Assembly: GCF_014854695.1 (NCBI RefSeq)
Contig: NZ_CP027558.1
Span: forward strand, 1 to 64,000
From: Rhodococcus rhodochrous
GTDB lineage: Bacteria > Actinomycetota > Actinomycetes > Mycobacteriales > Mycobacteriaceae
Length of the DNA: 64,000 nt
Direction: 5' to 3'
Shown here: positions 19,062 to 28,478 of the stretch, piece by piece
How positions within the stretch are numbered: position 1 is the stretch's first letter
How the letters are laid out: every line of letters starts with the position of its first letter
Notes under the pieces: model-generated
What the model was told of the DNA's origin: nothing
What the model saw: the letters and a program-made list of their open reading frames with translations, nothing else
Database searches by the model: none
Made by a program: the position numbers and the translations under genes

Positions 19062-19466
19062 ATGAGCACCGAACCACTCACCGGCACCATCGTGCACATG
19101 CCGGCCCTCGGCGAGAGCATCGACGAAGGCACCGTCACCCGCTGGCTCAAACAACCCGGCAATCCCGTCACCGCCGAAGAACCCCTGCTCGAGGTGGCCA
19201 CCGACAAGGTTGACACCGAAATCCCCTCCCCGGTCACCGGTATCCTGCACCGCATCCTGACCGAGGAGAACGACGTCGTCGCCGTCGGCGCCGAGCTGGC
19301 CGTCATCACCGAAGCCGACACCGGTGCCGGATCGGTGAACGCGGCCCCTGTTCCAGTCCCGGTCTCGACGTGGATCTCGCAGCGCCCGCGCTCGGACGGG
19401 GTCCCGTTCGCGGCCACCGCAGGAGCCGCTCAGCACTGCCTGCCGGTCGAAGTCGGTCGAATGTGA
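19062..19466 (+). pseudogene. Dihydrolipoamide acyltransferase (E2), lipoyl domain only
   Basis: 134 residues. The first ~80 are a complete lipoyl domain with the lipoylated lysine in TDKVDTEIPSP. After about residue 95 the sequence is no longer E2-like, and the peripheral-subunit-binding and catalytic acyltransferase domains are missing. Downstream is the IS110/IS256 pile. The E2 gene was therefore cut by mobile-element activity; the stub could still encode a free lipoyl protein. It would originally have been the partner of the preceding E1. Confidence 0.75.
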
Positions 19467-19572
19467 TCCCATCGCGGCCGGGCAAGGAGGCGATATCAGT
19501 CCCGGGATGCGGACTGTGCCTGGGGCCACACCCGCTTCTTCATCGCGTCGGGGACTGTCTCTAGCTCCTCTG

Positions 19573-20604
19573 TCAAGCGGCAAGGTCCATAAGTGATGAT
19601 TGGTCCGCGACCATCGCTCGGAAGACGACATCCGACAACCGGCGTTTGAGGACGCGGAGTGCTTCCATCCCGCCATCCCCGCCTGCCTTCCGGCGAGCCA
19701 AGAGAGCGCGTGCGTCCTCATGGCAACGCGCCTGAGTGAGCGCGATCCGGTGTATCGCGGCGTTGAGTTGTCGGTTTCCCGTGCGTGAGAGTCGATGTCG
19801 AGCATGATTCGACGACCACACCGGTAGCGGTGCAGTTCCGTTGTGCCGGGCGAAGGAGTCCTTGGAACGGAACCGGTCGATACCGGCGGTCTCACCGATG
19901 ATCTTCGCTGCGGTCAACGCGGCGCAACCGGGGATCGCCAATAACGACGGCGCCAGCATCGTCGTTCGGGAAGTGATCTCCGCGGCGAGCTCATCGATCT
20001 CGACGGTGAGACGACGCAGGTGTTCAACAAGACGCAGAGCCAAGTCCGCGACCAACCCGGAGAACGTCGCAACGTGCGCCCCTATCTTGTCGAAAGCGCT
20101 GGTCCGATCCAGTTTCGTGGGCGGTCGCCAGGCCGGGTCGAGTTCGTGGAGGTGCCACCGCAGTCGGGAGATGATGCGGGTGCGTTCGGCGACGAGGTCC
20201 TCCCGGTGGTCGACCAGCAATCGAATCTCGCGGTCGGCGCCGTCGAGGCGGGCTACGGGTAGATCCGGCTCGCGCAGTGCTGCGCGGGCGACTGCGAGAG
20301 CATCGATGGGATCGGATTTGCCGTAGGTGCGGGCAGCATCACGCGCATTCGCCATCAGTTTCGGCGGTACCCGGACCACTCGTTCACCGGCAGCGAGCAG
20401 ATCTCGTTCGAGTCGGCGGCTCAGGTGCCGGCAGTCCTCGATCGCCCAGAGGCGGTCGTCGCCGTGTTCGGTCGCCCACTGCAGCAGGGCCAGGTGGTCT
20501 TTGCTGGTGGTGCCAACGGTTTTCGTCGATAGGTGCCGCCCCGCCTGATCGGCGGCGACGGCGGTGTGGGTGCGCTTGTGTGCGTCGATTCCGATGACCA
20601 TCAT
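19573..20604 (-). CDS. IS110-family transposase
   Basis: 343-residue DEDD transposase. The N-terminal RuvC-like domain begins MMVIGIDAHKRTHTAV (first Asp) and contains AIEDCRHLSRR and the KSDPIDALAVARA motif; the C-terminal transposase_20 domain has LAIPGCAALTAAKIIGE and the conserved Ser in FARHNGTAPLPVWSSN. Start ATG at 20604 in GTGGTATG context. It looks intact. It stands between the E2 stub and the IS256 transposase gene. Confidence 0.88.
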   Translation of the reverse strand: MMVIGIDAHKRTHTAVAADQAGRHLSTKTVGTTSKDHLALLQWATEHGDDRLWAIEDCRHLSRRLERDLLAAGERVVRVPPKLMANARDAARTYGKSDPIDALAVARAALREPDLPVARLDGADREIRLLVDHREDLVAERTRIISRLRWHLHELDPAWRPPTKLDRTSAFDKIGAHVATFSGLVADLALRLVEHLRRLTVEIDELAAEITSRTTMLAPSLLAIPGCAALTAAKIIGETAGIDRFRSKDSFARHNGTAPLPVWSSNHARHRLSRTGNRQLNAAIHRIALTQARCHEDARALLARRKAGGDGGMEALRVLKRRLSDVVFRAMVADQSSLMDLAA

Positions 20605-21915
20605 GGTGGTATGTCTCCTGCCCAGGTAGCGGGTGGGTGGCAGGGGCCGGTCGATCGGCATATCCCAGTGGGGGCGACGCCACGCTCCTCTCAAGCCAGA
20701 TCGGCCGGTCCGCTTTGTGTCGACCGGCCGCACTACGGACACAAGCCACGAAGGCGTAGATAACGGTGGAGCGAACCGGTCGACACCATCAAGCGTGACA
20801 CTGGGAATAACGGTGGATCCGGGTTGGCCTGACACGCCGAGCAGCGAGCTTGGCGGGAAGGATCGACCATGACGGAAACACTGGAGCCCATGGCGGACGA
20901 GGTGAACCAGCTGGAGTTGGCGCAGCAGCTGCTGGCCCAGGCCAAAGAGCAGGGCATAGAGCTGATGGGCCCGAACGGACTGCTCGGGCAGTTGACGAAG
21001 AACGTGCTCGAAACCGCACTGGATGCGGAGATGACCGAGCACCTCGGCTACGAGAAGAACGACCCGGCCGGACGCGGCAGCGGCAACTCCCGCAACGGCA
21101 CCAGATCGAAGACGGTGCTCACCGAGATCGGCCCGGTCGAGCTCGACGTCCCGCGGGACACCGACTCGAGCTTCGAACCGAAGATCGTGCGCAAACGCCA
21201 ACGGCGGCTGACCGGCATCGACGAGATCGTGCTTTCCCTCAGCGCGAAAGGGCTGACCACCGGCGAGATCTCGGCGCACTTTCAGGATATCTACGGAGCG
21301 TCGGTGTCGAAGGACACCATCTCCCGGATCACCGACAAGGTGCTCGAGGAGATGACCGAATGGCAGAACCGGCCCCTCGATCGGGTATATCCGGTGGTGT
21401 TCATCGACGCCATCCACGTCAAGATCCGCGACGGTCAGGTCACCAACCGACCGATCTACGTCGCGATCGGGGTGAGCGTCAATGGCGAACGCGACATCTT
21501 GGGGTTGTGGGCCGGCGACGGCGGGGAGGGTGCGAAGTTCTGGCTGGCGGTGCTCACCGAGATCAAGAACCGCGGAGTCGCTGATGTGTGCATCGTCGTC
21601 TGCGACGGGCTCAAGGGTCTGCCGGATGCGATCAATACGGTGTGGGAACTGGCGGTGGTGCAGACCTGCATCATTCACCTGATCCGCAACACTTTTCGGT
21701 TCGCACCACGTCAGCATTGGGACGAGATGTCCCGCGATCTCAAGCCGATCTATACCGCGCCGTCGGAGCAGGCCGCGCTGGACCGGTTCGCCGAGTTCAG
21801 CGACAAATGGGAGAAACGCTATCCCGCGATCATCCGGCTCTGGACCAACACCTGGGCCGAGTTCGTGCCGTTCCTGCAGTTCGACAACGCCATCAGACAG
21901 GTCATCTACACGACG

Positions 21916-23588
21916 GATGTAATCGTCACGGATGTAATCGTCAAGGGTTCTGCAGGTTTCGGTGGGTTTCGCCTTGTTGAGGACGGTGGTGCGGGCATGT
22001 GCTCATCGAGGGTGATCGTGCCCCGAAGTCAGGGCTGGCCGGCAGGCCACCGCGGAGCGGATCGCCTTGACGCAGGGCGCGATCACCCTAGGCTCGGCGG
22101 GGCCGAACACCGAAGTCGGCGGTGCCGGTGTGCGCGGGCCGGCGGGGCTGCCACCCGGCGATGAGGGTCTCGTAGGCGCGTTCGGCGACCTCGATGACTT
22201 CCCGTTCGTGCCGACGCAACTGTTTGTTGTTGTAGTCGTATCCGGGACCACGGTGGGCGTGTGCGCGAGGTGCGCCCGCGGTCAACGCGAGCTTGCGCTG
22301 CTTGAACGCCACCAGACTGGGACGGGCAAAGGCGTAATCCTGACCGTCAACCGTCAGATGCCAGCACAACACGGCAAGCTTGCGAGCGGTGGCGACCACC
22401 GCGACCTGGAATCCCCGTCGCGCCTTGACCCGCTTGTAGAACGCCCGCAGCGGCCCTGGAGCACGAGCGGCAACCCACGCCGCCTCCACCAGCATGCCCC
22501 GAGTTTGTGCCCGCCCGGCCTTGGTGATGCGCCCGTGGCTGGCCGGCTGGTTGCCCGACTGTCGCACCCTCGGATGCAGCCCGAGATAGGCCACCAGCTT
22601 GTCGGATGAGGAGAACCTGCCGAAATCCCCGACAGCAGCGACCACCGACAGTGCCACTACGGCATCGACTCCGGGGATGGTCATCAACCGCCGCACCACC
22701 GGATCCGCTAGCGCCTCGGCCGCCAGTTCCCGGTCCGCGAGTGCGAGTTCCTCACCGAGAAAATCCAGCTGCCGCATCAGTGCCTCGATCGTATGGTGTT
22801 CATCGTTCGGGAGGTCCTGGCGTGCCAGCCAACGCCGGCCCGCGGCGCCGAACAGGTCGGCGACCGGCGGACGCGGCAGTAGGTTGCGATGCAAGATCGC
22901 GTGCACCTGATTCTTGAGCCGAGTGCGTTGACGGACCAAATGCGCCCGCCGCATCGTCTGTCGCCGCAGCCGGCGTGTCCGCTCGTCCGGCAACCACACC
23001 GCCGGCAAAAAATCCGCCGCCAGCAGTTGCGCGAGGATCCGCGCATCGACCTTGTCGGTCTTGATGTTCGCTTCGGCGATCGCCCGGGTCTTGAGCGGAT
23101 TCGACACCACTACCCGTGCCACGTGCGAGGTGAGCAGCGTGGCAATGGCGTCACTGTTGCCGGTGGCCTCGAGCGCCACCTCGTCGTCGGACCGCAACCC
23201 GGTCATCCACTCGCGCAACGCGGCCGGTCGGCAGTCGACACGACCTGCATCGAACACGATTCCGTCCTCGACGATGGCGACCTGAGCGAAGTCGCGGTGC
23301 ACATCGAGACCGATATACCGTCCCATCACACTCACCTCCTGCATGAGCTGAGGATTCGAGGATCGGTGGGCAATCGACACCTACGGATTCGCGCTCACGG
23401 CGCAGCCGGACAAGTCGCAAGGGCGGCCATCTACTAACACGGGCTCGCAGCCCATCGAACAAGAACGGCCTGCCCATACCGATTCCTCACAGATGCCCCT
23501 GTTCCGGACGGTCTCACCGTACGGCGGGCCACCCGGCCCGGCCAGCCGGACGAACATTGCGGGACACCCACCAAATTTCATATCAGGT
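21916..23588 (-). mobile_element. IS110-family element inserted in IS256
   Basis: About 1.67 kb carrying one transposase gene on the minus strand. At the left junction (21915-21943) the 15-nt word GGATGTAATCGTCAC is present almost twice in tandem. IS110 elements usually lack clear terminal inverted repeats and none is obvious here. Confidence 0.7.
22088..23326 (-). CDS. IS110-family transposase (second type)
   Basis: 412-residue DEDD transposase starting at ATG 23326 behind AGGAGGTGAGTGTG. N-terminal MGRYIGLDVHRDFAQV and KTDKVDARILAQLL motifs supply the acidic residues; the C-terminal domain has MTIPGVDAVVALSVVAA and the Ser-containing RQSGNQPASHGRIT. It differs clearly from the IS110 transposases at 19573 and 28479, so three separate IS110-type elements are present. 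Confidence 0.88.
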   Translation of the reverse strand: MGRYIGLDVHRDFAQVAIVEDGIVFDAGRVDCRPAALREWMTGLRSDDEVALEATGNSDAIATLLTSHVARVVVSNPLKTRAIAEANIKTDKVDARILAQLLAADFLPAVWLPDERTRRLRRQTMRRAHLVRQRTRLKNQVHAILHRNLLPRPPVADLFGAAGRRWLARQDLPNDEHHTIEALMRQLDFLGEELALADRELAAEALADPVVRRLMTIPGVDAVVALSVVAAVGDFGRFSSSDKLVAYLGLHPRVRQSGNQPASHGRITKAGRAQTRGMLVEAAWVAARAPGPLRAFYKRVKARRGFQVAVVATARKLAVLCWHLTVDGQDYAFARPSLVAFKQRKLALTAGAPRAHAHRGPGYDYNNKQLRRHEREVIEVAERAYETLIAGWQPRRPAHTGTADFGVRPRRA

Positions 23589-23847
23589 ACCAACGCCATC
23601 GAGAGTGTCAACGCCCGAATCCGCAGGGCCGTCAAGGCCCGCGGTCATTTCCCGACCGAGGCTGCGGCCCTGAAATGCGTGTACCTGGCCATCATGAGCC
23701 TCGATCCCAAAGGCACCGCCCGCCAACGCTGGTCCAACCGCTGGAAGGCAGCACTGAACGCCTTCGAGATCACCTTCGACGGACGCCTGTCCGCTGGACG
23801 AAAGTAGCTACAGTTCAACCAGTTATACCGTTAACTTGACAGACCCC

Positions 23848-24288
23848 TGCAAGGATAAAATAGCCGGCCTGCAGAGAAGCGTTGAGCCGTGCGCTGGCAT
23901 CACGGAGTGCCTCGTTCGAGGCGTAGAGCTGAGCGACTTCCGGTTTGAATGGCAGCAGTGCGCTCATGTATTCGTGGAAACGAGTGTCAATGGCCAGGAT
24001 TGCGACCGCAGGAGCCGACGCGGTCTTGGCCTTGTTCCCCTCGTACATGTGAGCAGTGAGTCGGGCGCGTCCGGCATCTGTTCGCACGAACACCACTCGC
24101 AGCGGTTGCGTATTCGCCCCGGTCGGTGCCCATCGCGCCAGTTCCCAGATGTCGGCGAGTTGCTGGTCGGACACCGGAATAGGAGCGAAGGTGTTCGCTG
24201 TGCGCGCAGAGAAGAACAGTGCCTCGAGCGCTTGCTCGTCGACCGCGTCCAGATGAGGACACGCGGCGTTTTCAACATCGTTGGTCAC
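23848..24288 (-). pseudogene. Nitroreductase-family (RutE/HadB-like) protein, 3' truncated
   Basis: About 147 residues from GTG 24288. FMN-dependent nitroreductase fold with SARTANTFAPIPVSDQQL and the RWAPTGANTQPLRVVFVR flavin-binding segment, resembling malonic semialdehyde reductase RutE. The sequence is lost after SLQAGYFILA, where IS256 begins; the C-terminal ~50 residues are missing. Probably a decayed remnant of a neighbouring catabolic cluster. Confidence 0.75.
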
Positions 24289-24430
24289 GATCGTCCTTGT
24301 TGTCGTGGTGTGGTCGGAACGTTGCGATGCCGAGGTTCGAGGTGCTGGCAGACCTCGGTCCGTGGTGACGACGTGGCCTGGATCAGCTGCGATGGTGAAC
24401 GCTCACATCAAGATTGGTCGAAGACGAGTT

Positions 24431-24473
24431 CTGCGGGTACATCGCCGGGCGCTCGAGGACGATGTACCCGCAG
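24431..24473. repeat. Perfect 14-bp inverted repeat
   Basis: CTGCGGGTACATCG at 24431-24444 pairs exactly with CGATGTACCCGCAG at 24460-24473 around a 15-nt loop. It lies 143 bp upstream of the nitroreductase remnant's start and 118 bp from the end of an SDR fragment on the same strand. It could be an intergenic terminator (no T-run) or an operator. Confidence 0.55.
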
Positions 24474-24591
24474 AGCCATGCGGACGTGATTACCTGCCGG
24501 GGGCGAGATGCCGGTGTGAGATCTTGACTGGGAGACTGTGACGGGAGATATCCACATCCGGCAGATCGGGTGCAGATCGGCGTGGTCCGGA

Positions 24592-24719
<128 letters not shown>

Positions 24720-24720
24720 A

Positions 24721-24935
24721 TGGCCGGCCTGAACCGGCTCGCAGCGCTTCCTGCGCCTGCGTGAACAGTTCTTATCTGTCCGATCGAGACGAAAGGAAAC
24801 CGGTCTCGGGGCCGTGGACCTCGGCGTCACCCGACCGTGTCGGGCGACCGAGCGTAGATGCACACCGGATCCACGGTCTCCACACCCAATCCGAAGCCGC
24901 TCAGGCCGGCACGCGGGACTCGCGAAAGATTGAGG
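24721..24935 (+). mobile_element. IS1380 right-end remnant (~215 bp)
   Basis: Matches the last ~215 bp of the IS1380 copies: codons for the transposase C-terminus (AGLNRL..LPAPA), the intervening stretch and the terminal CGCGAAAGATTGAGG, followed by CTAG. The rest of the element is missing, so this is a relic left after deletion. Confidence 0.8.
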
Positions 24936-25056
24936 CTAGAACTCCTTGCGTAAAGCGGATGAAAGCAGCGTCGAGTGGATAGACGGATGAATGTGACGCA
25001 CCTAACTTTCATGTAATGAGTGTGGCGATGCAAAGACAGGAAAGGGGATGTGCTTC

Positions 25057-25557
25057 GTGACTATTGACGGCCGCCTTCTGCGGAACTCTCTCGGACACTT
25101 TGCAACCGGTGTCACCGTGGTGACTTACGAAATCGACGGTGAACAGTTGGGGCTGACTTTGAACGCCTTCACTGCCGTGTCCCTCGACCCACCGCTGATA
25201 CTGGTCTCCCTAGACCGGCGCAGCAACGCCAGCAAGAACCTGGAAGGCCGGCCCTTCGTGGTCAACATCCTTTCCGGCGCTCAGCTGCAGCACGCGATGA
25301 ACTTCGCGGGAAAACCCCAGCAGGACTGCATTATCGATTGGCACGACTGCACCCCCGGCCAACCGCCGAGATTGGCTGGCTGTGCCGGCTATTTCGAATG
25401 CGCACCGTGGCATTCGTACGACGGCGGCGATCACATCTTGTATCTCGGCGAGGTCAAGGACTTCGGGGTCGCCCCAGACGTTGAGCCCCTGCTGTTTTAT
25501 GGCGGCAAGTTCCGCACGGTGGGGGGATACGCCGACGACGTACTTCAAGCCACCTGA
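25057..25557 (+). CDS. Flavin reductase component of two-component monooxygenase
   Basis: About 166-residue NAD(P)H:flavin oxidoreductase of the HpaC/PheA2 type that supplies reduced flavin to a partner monooxygenase. Features: FATGVTVVTYEIDG near the N-terminus, LTLNAFTAVSLDPPLILVSL (flavin-binding), and HILYLGEVKDF with the C-terminal GGKFRTV. GTG 25057 is preferred because AGGAAAGGGG is spaced ~10 nt upstream; ATG 25048 is an alternative. It leads directly into an HpaB-type hydroxylase 50 nt downstream, the typical pairing for phenol hydroxylases in Rhodococcus. Confidence 0.85.
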   Translation: MTIDGRLLRNSLGHFATGVTVVTYEIDGEQLGLTLNAFTAVSLDPPLILVSLDRRSNASKNLEGRPFVVNILSGAQLQHAMNFAGKPQQDCIIDWHDCTPGQPPRLAGCAGYFECAPWHSYDGGDHILYLGEVKDFGVAPDVEPLLFYGGKFRTVGGYADDVLQAT

Positions 25558-25607
25558 ATACAACACGCCTCTCCAGATCCGCCTCTACAGCAAGGAGTTT
25601 GAAGATC

Positions 25608-27179
25608 ATGACGACGGAACAGACGGCACCGCCAACCGCCGCCAGTGCCACTACTCGACCACTCAACGGCGAGGAATACCTGGAGAGCATCCGCGACGGG
25701 CGCGAGGTGTGGATCTATGGTGAACGTGTCAAGGACGTCACGACCCATCCGGCGTTCCGCAACAGTACGCGCATGGTCGCCCGCCAATACGACGCCCTTC
25801 ACGACAAGGAAAACTATCCAAGCCTTCAGGTTCCGACCGACACCGGTAGCGGCGGATACACCCACCCGTTCTTCAAGGCCCCTTATACGAGCAATGACCT
25901 GCGTGAATCCGCCGATGCCATCGCGAGTTTCGCTCGCCTGAATTACGGCTGGATGGGCCGCAGCCCCGACTATAAGGCCAGTTTCCTGGCGACACTGGGC
26001 TCGAACACTGACTTCTATGCACCGTTTGATGGCAATGCGCGTCGTTGGTACAAGGAGGCGCAGGAGAACTGCCTTTACGTTAACCACGCCATCGTGAACC
26101 CGCCGATCGACCGCAATCGTGTGGGCGAGGATGTCGAGAACCTCAATGTACATGTTGTCCGAGAGACCGACGCCGGTCTGATCGTCAGCGGCGCGAAGGT
26201 CGTGGCCACGGGGTCGGCGTTCACCCACTACAACTTCATCGGCAGCTATGGGCCGGTCAACTCCAAAAGCTACAGCGCAATCTTCATGGTCCCGATGGCA
26301 GCGAAGGGTGTGAAACTGTTCTGCCGCCCGTCATATGAGTACACTGCTGCGACGGTGGGCAGTCCGTTCGACTACCCATTGAGCTCACGCCTTGATGAGA
26401 ACGATGCGATTTTCATCCTCGACGAGGTGCTCGTGCCCTGGGAGAATGTGTTTGCCTACGAGCCGGAGAAGGCCAAGAACTTCTTCGCCGGTTCCGGATT
26501 CCTTCCGCGAGCCATGATGCACGGCTGCGTCCGGCTGGCAGTGAAGTTCGACTTCCTGTGCGGCCTGCTGCTCAAGGGCCTCGATATGACCGGTACAGGA
26601 GATTTTCGTGGGGTCCAGACCCGCGTCGGGGAGCTGCTCAACTACCGTAACCTCTTCTGGACGTGCGTCGACTCGATGGTCAACAATCCCACGACCTGGA
26701 GCGACGGCACTGCGGTCCCGAACGTCGACGCATGCAATACCTATCGGATGATGTCGACCATTGCTTACCCCCGCGCGAAGGAAATTTTCCAGCAGGACCT
26801 TGGTAGCGCATTGATTTACCAGAACTCCAACGCCGTGGACTGGAAGAACGCGGAGATGCGGCCGTTCCTGGACCAGTACGTCCGCGGATCGGGTGACCGC
26901 TCGGGTGTGGACCGCATCAAGATCATGAAGTTGATCTGGGACGCAATCGGCACCGAGTTCGGTGGCCGTCATGAGCTCTATGAGCGCAACTATTCCGGGA
27001 ATCACGAGGCAGTCCGCCTGGAGACCCTGTGGGGTCAGAACGCCAGCGGGCAGACGGACAAGTACCGCTCGTTTGTCGACGAGTGCCTCTCGGAATACGA
27101 CCTCGACGGCTGGACCGCCCCTGACCTCATCAGCTCGGACGACGTCAACGTGATCAAGAAGCGCCTCGGACAGAACTAA
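25608..27179 (+). CDS. FADH2-dependent phenol-type hydroxylase, large subunit (HpaB/PheA1 family)
   Basis: 523-residue oxygenase of the 4-hydroxyphenylacetate 3-hydroxylase family, which hydroxylates phenols ortho to the OH using FADH2 made by the upstream reductase. Recognisable blocks: LNGEEYLESIRDGREVWIYG at the N-terminus, [14 protein letters not shown] near 120, SGAKVVATGSAFTHYNFIG near 205, [20 protein letters not shown] near 255 and [18 protein letters not shown] near the C-terminus. Start ATG 25608 after AAGGAG. Followed by catC and catA, so catechol is the expected product. Phenol versus another phenolic substrate cannot be decided. Confidence 0.85.
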   Translation: MTTEQTAPPTAASATTRPLNGEEYLESIRDGREVWIYGERVKDVTTHPAFRNSTRMVARQYDALHDKENYPSLQVPTDTGSGGYTHPFFKAPYTSNDLRESADAIASFARLNYGWMGRSPDYKASFLATLGSNTDFYAPFDGNARRWYKEAQENCLYVNHAIVNPPIDRNRVGEDVENLNVHVVRETDAGLIVSGAKVVATGSAFTHYNFIGSYGPVNSKSYSAIFMVPMAAKGVKLFCRPSYEYTAATVGSPFDYPLSSRLDENDAIFILDEVLVPWENVFAYEPEKAKNFFAGSGFLPRAMMHGCVRLAVKFDFLCGLLLKGLDMTGTGDFRGVQTRVGELLNYRNLFWTCVDSMVNNPTTWSDGTAVPNVDACNTYRMMSTIAYPRAKEIFQQDLGSALIYQNSNAVDWKNAEMRPFLDQYVRGSGDRSGVDRIKIMKLIWDAIGTEFGGRHELYERNYSGNHEAVRLETLWGQNASGQTDKYRSFVDECLSEYDLDGWTAPDLISSDDVNVIKKRLGQN

Positions 27180-27226
27180 GAAGCGTCGGTGCTGCACAAC
27201 ATAGCCGACCTGACGAAAGGACTACG

Positions 27227-27505
27227 ATGCACTTCCTGGCCCAGATGGAAGTCACCATCCCCCACGACATTGACACGGAGAAGCTTGAAAGGCTACTGAC
27301 CGCCGAGCGCGAACGCGCCCAGGAACTGCAGCGACAGGGAAAGTGGCCCCAGCTCTGGCGTGTCGCCGGCCGCTATGCCAACGTCAGCGTGCTCGACGTC
27401 GAGAGCATCGACGAACTTCATGAGCTCCTGTCATCGCTGCCGATGTTTCCGTTTCTCGACATCAAGGTGACGCCGATGACCCGGCATCCGTCGAAGGTCG
27501 ACTAA
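27227..27505 (+). CDS. catC: Muconolactone delta-isomerase
   Basis: 92 residues, the normal family length. Converts (S)-muconolactone to 3-oxoadipate enol-lactone in the catechol ortho-cleavage branch. MHFLAQMEVTIPHDID, RAQELQRQGKWPQLWRVAGR and the closing LPMFPFLDIKVTPMTRHPS are hallmark segments of the ferredoxin-like decamer-forming isomerase. ATG follows AAAGGACTACG. Placed between the hydroxylase (47 nt) and catA (72 nt). Confidence 0.92.
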   Translation: MHFLAQMEVTIPHDIDTEKLERLLTAERERAQELQRQGKWPQLWRVAGRYANVSVLDVESIDELHELLSSLPMFPFLDIKVTPMTRHPSKVD

Positions 27506-27577
27506 AGAGCACCTGCGCTTAGCGCGTTCTCCACCAAGTCTTTGCCCGTTCCATCCACCAACTCGAAGGAAACAATC

Positions 27578-28408
27578 ATGACTGCTACAGCCGGACAAGG
27601 GACCTTGCGCGATAACCGCGCCGCCACCGTGGTTGCCGACGTAATGCAGCGCATTCGCGACGTCATCCTGGAACATAAGCTGACATACGAGGAATACTCC
27701 GCTGCGAAGCAGTTCGTGATCGAACTTGGTGTTGCCGGCGAATGGCCGCTCTTCGCCGATGTGTTCTTCGAGCAGACAGTCGAACAGGTCGACTCGGAGT
27801 CCCGCGAGGGCAGCCCCGGCGCCATCGAGGGGCCCTACTTCATCGAAGGCGCTCCCCATCTCGAACTGCCGTACGTCATGCCGATGCGGGACGATGAACC
27901 GGGCGACGTCCTGTACTTTTCCGGCAGAGTCACCAGCCCGGACGGTGAGCCGATCGCGAACGCCCAGGTCGACCTGTGGCATAGCGATAACTTGGGAACG
28001 TATTCGAACATCCCGTACAACGACGATCGGGAGTTGCCGCCCGCGTTCAACCTCCGCGGCCGCTTCTCGACCGATGAGGAAGGACGCTACGAAGTTCGAA
28101 CGATCATTCCCGTCCCCTACGAGATCCCGACCTCGGGCCCGACCGGCGCGCTCCTCACCACCGTCGGCTGGCATGCGTTCCGGCCTGCGCACCTGCACTT
28201 CATCACATCGGCTCCAGGCTATACTCCACTGACCAGCCAGCTGTACTTCGACGAGGATCCGTACATCGACTCCGATGTCGCTGGAGCTGTGAAGCCTGGT
28301 CTGATCCTGAAGCTGGACAAGCACGACTCCCCCGAGGAGCTGCAGTCGAAGAACCTCGACACCCCGTACTTCACCACTTCTTACGAGTTCGTCCTTCCGC
28401 GAAGCTGA
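27578..28408 (+). CDS. catA: Catechol 1,2-dioxygenase (intradiol)
   Basis: 276-residue non-heme Fe(III) dioxygenase that cleaves catechol to cis,cis-muconate. An N-terminal helical linker domain (~1-80) is followed by the beta-sandwich. All four iron ligands are visible: Tyr142 (GTYSN), Tyr181 (IPVPYEIP), His205 and His207 (RPAHLHF). Start ATG 27578 behind GAAGGAAACAATC. The length also fits hydroxyquinol or chlorocatechol dioxygenases, but catB, catC and catD neighbours favour catechol. A 10-bp hairpin follows the stop, so this is probably the end of the first transcription unit. Confidence 0.88.
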   Translation: MTATAGQGTLRDNRAATVVADVMQRIRDVILEHKLTYEEYSAAKQFVIELGVAGEWPLFADVFFEQTVEQVDSESREGSPGAIEGPYFIEGAPHLELPYVMPMRDDEPGDVLYFSGRVTSPDGEPIANAQVDLWHSDNLGTYSNIPYNDDRELPPAFNLRGRFSTDEEGRYEVRTIIPVPYEIPTSGPTGALLTTVGWHAFRPAHLHFITSAPGYTPLTSQLYFDEDPYIDSDVAGAVKPGLILKLDKHDSPEELQSKNLDTPYFTTSYEFVLPRS

Positions 28409-28417
28409 CCCACTATG

Positions 28418-28451
28418 CAGGCTGCCGCAACGCCGACGTTACGGCAGCCTG
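28418..28451 (+). terminator. Hairpin downstream of catA
   Basis: CAGGCTGCCG at 28418-28427 pairs perfectly with CGGCAGCCTG at 28442-28451 (10-bp stem, 14-nt loop), starting 9 nt after the catA stop. No strong T-run follows, but actinobacterial intrinsic terminators often lack one. Confidence 0.6.
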
Positions 28452-28478
28452 CCCCTGAAAGGACTCTCAATGATCCTG

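Larger units (their letters stand above)
20869..23807 (+). pseudogene. IS256-family (mutator) transposase interrupted by an IS110 element
   Basis: The N-terminal 349 or so residues are read at 20869-21915 and the last ~72 at 23589-23807. Catalytic residues: Asp in VFIDAIHVKIRDG, Asp in VVCDGLKGLP and, beyond the insertion, Glu in TNAIESVNARIRR. The break falls precisely between the codons for VIYTT and NAIES, so excising 21916-23588 nearly restores the frame. The right end of the element (TTAACTTGACAGACCCC) lies near 23847 and cuts into a nitroreductase gene. Confidence 0.85.

Noticed and set aside
16367-19417. Very long open frame (1016 codons) antisense to the E1-like gene
   Set aside because: Gly/Val/Asp-rich mirror frame of a high-GC coding strand, no domain motifs; the plus-strand E1 match is unambiguous.
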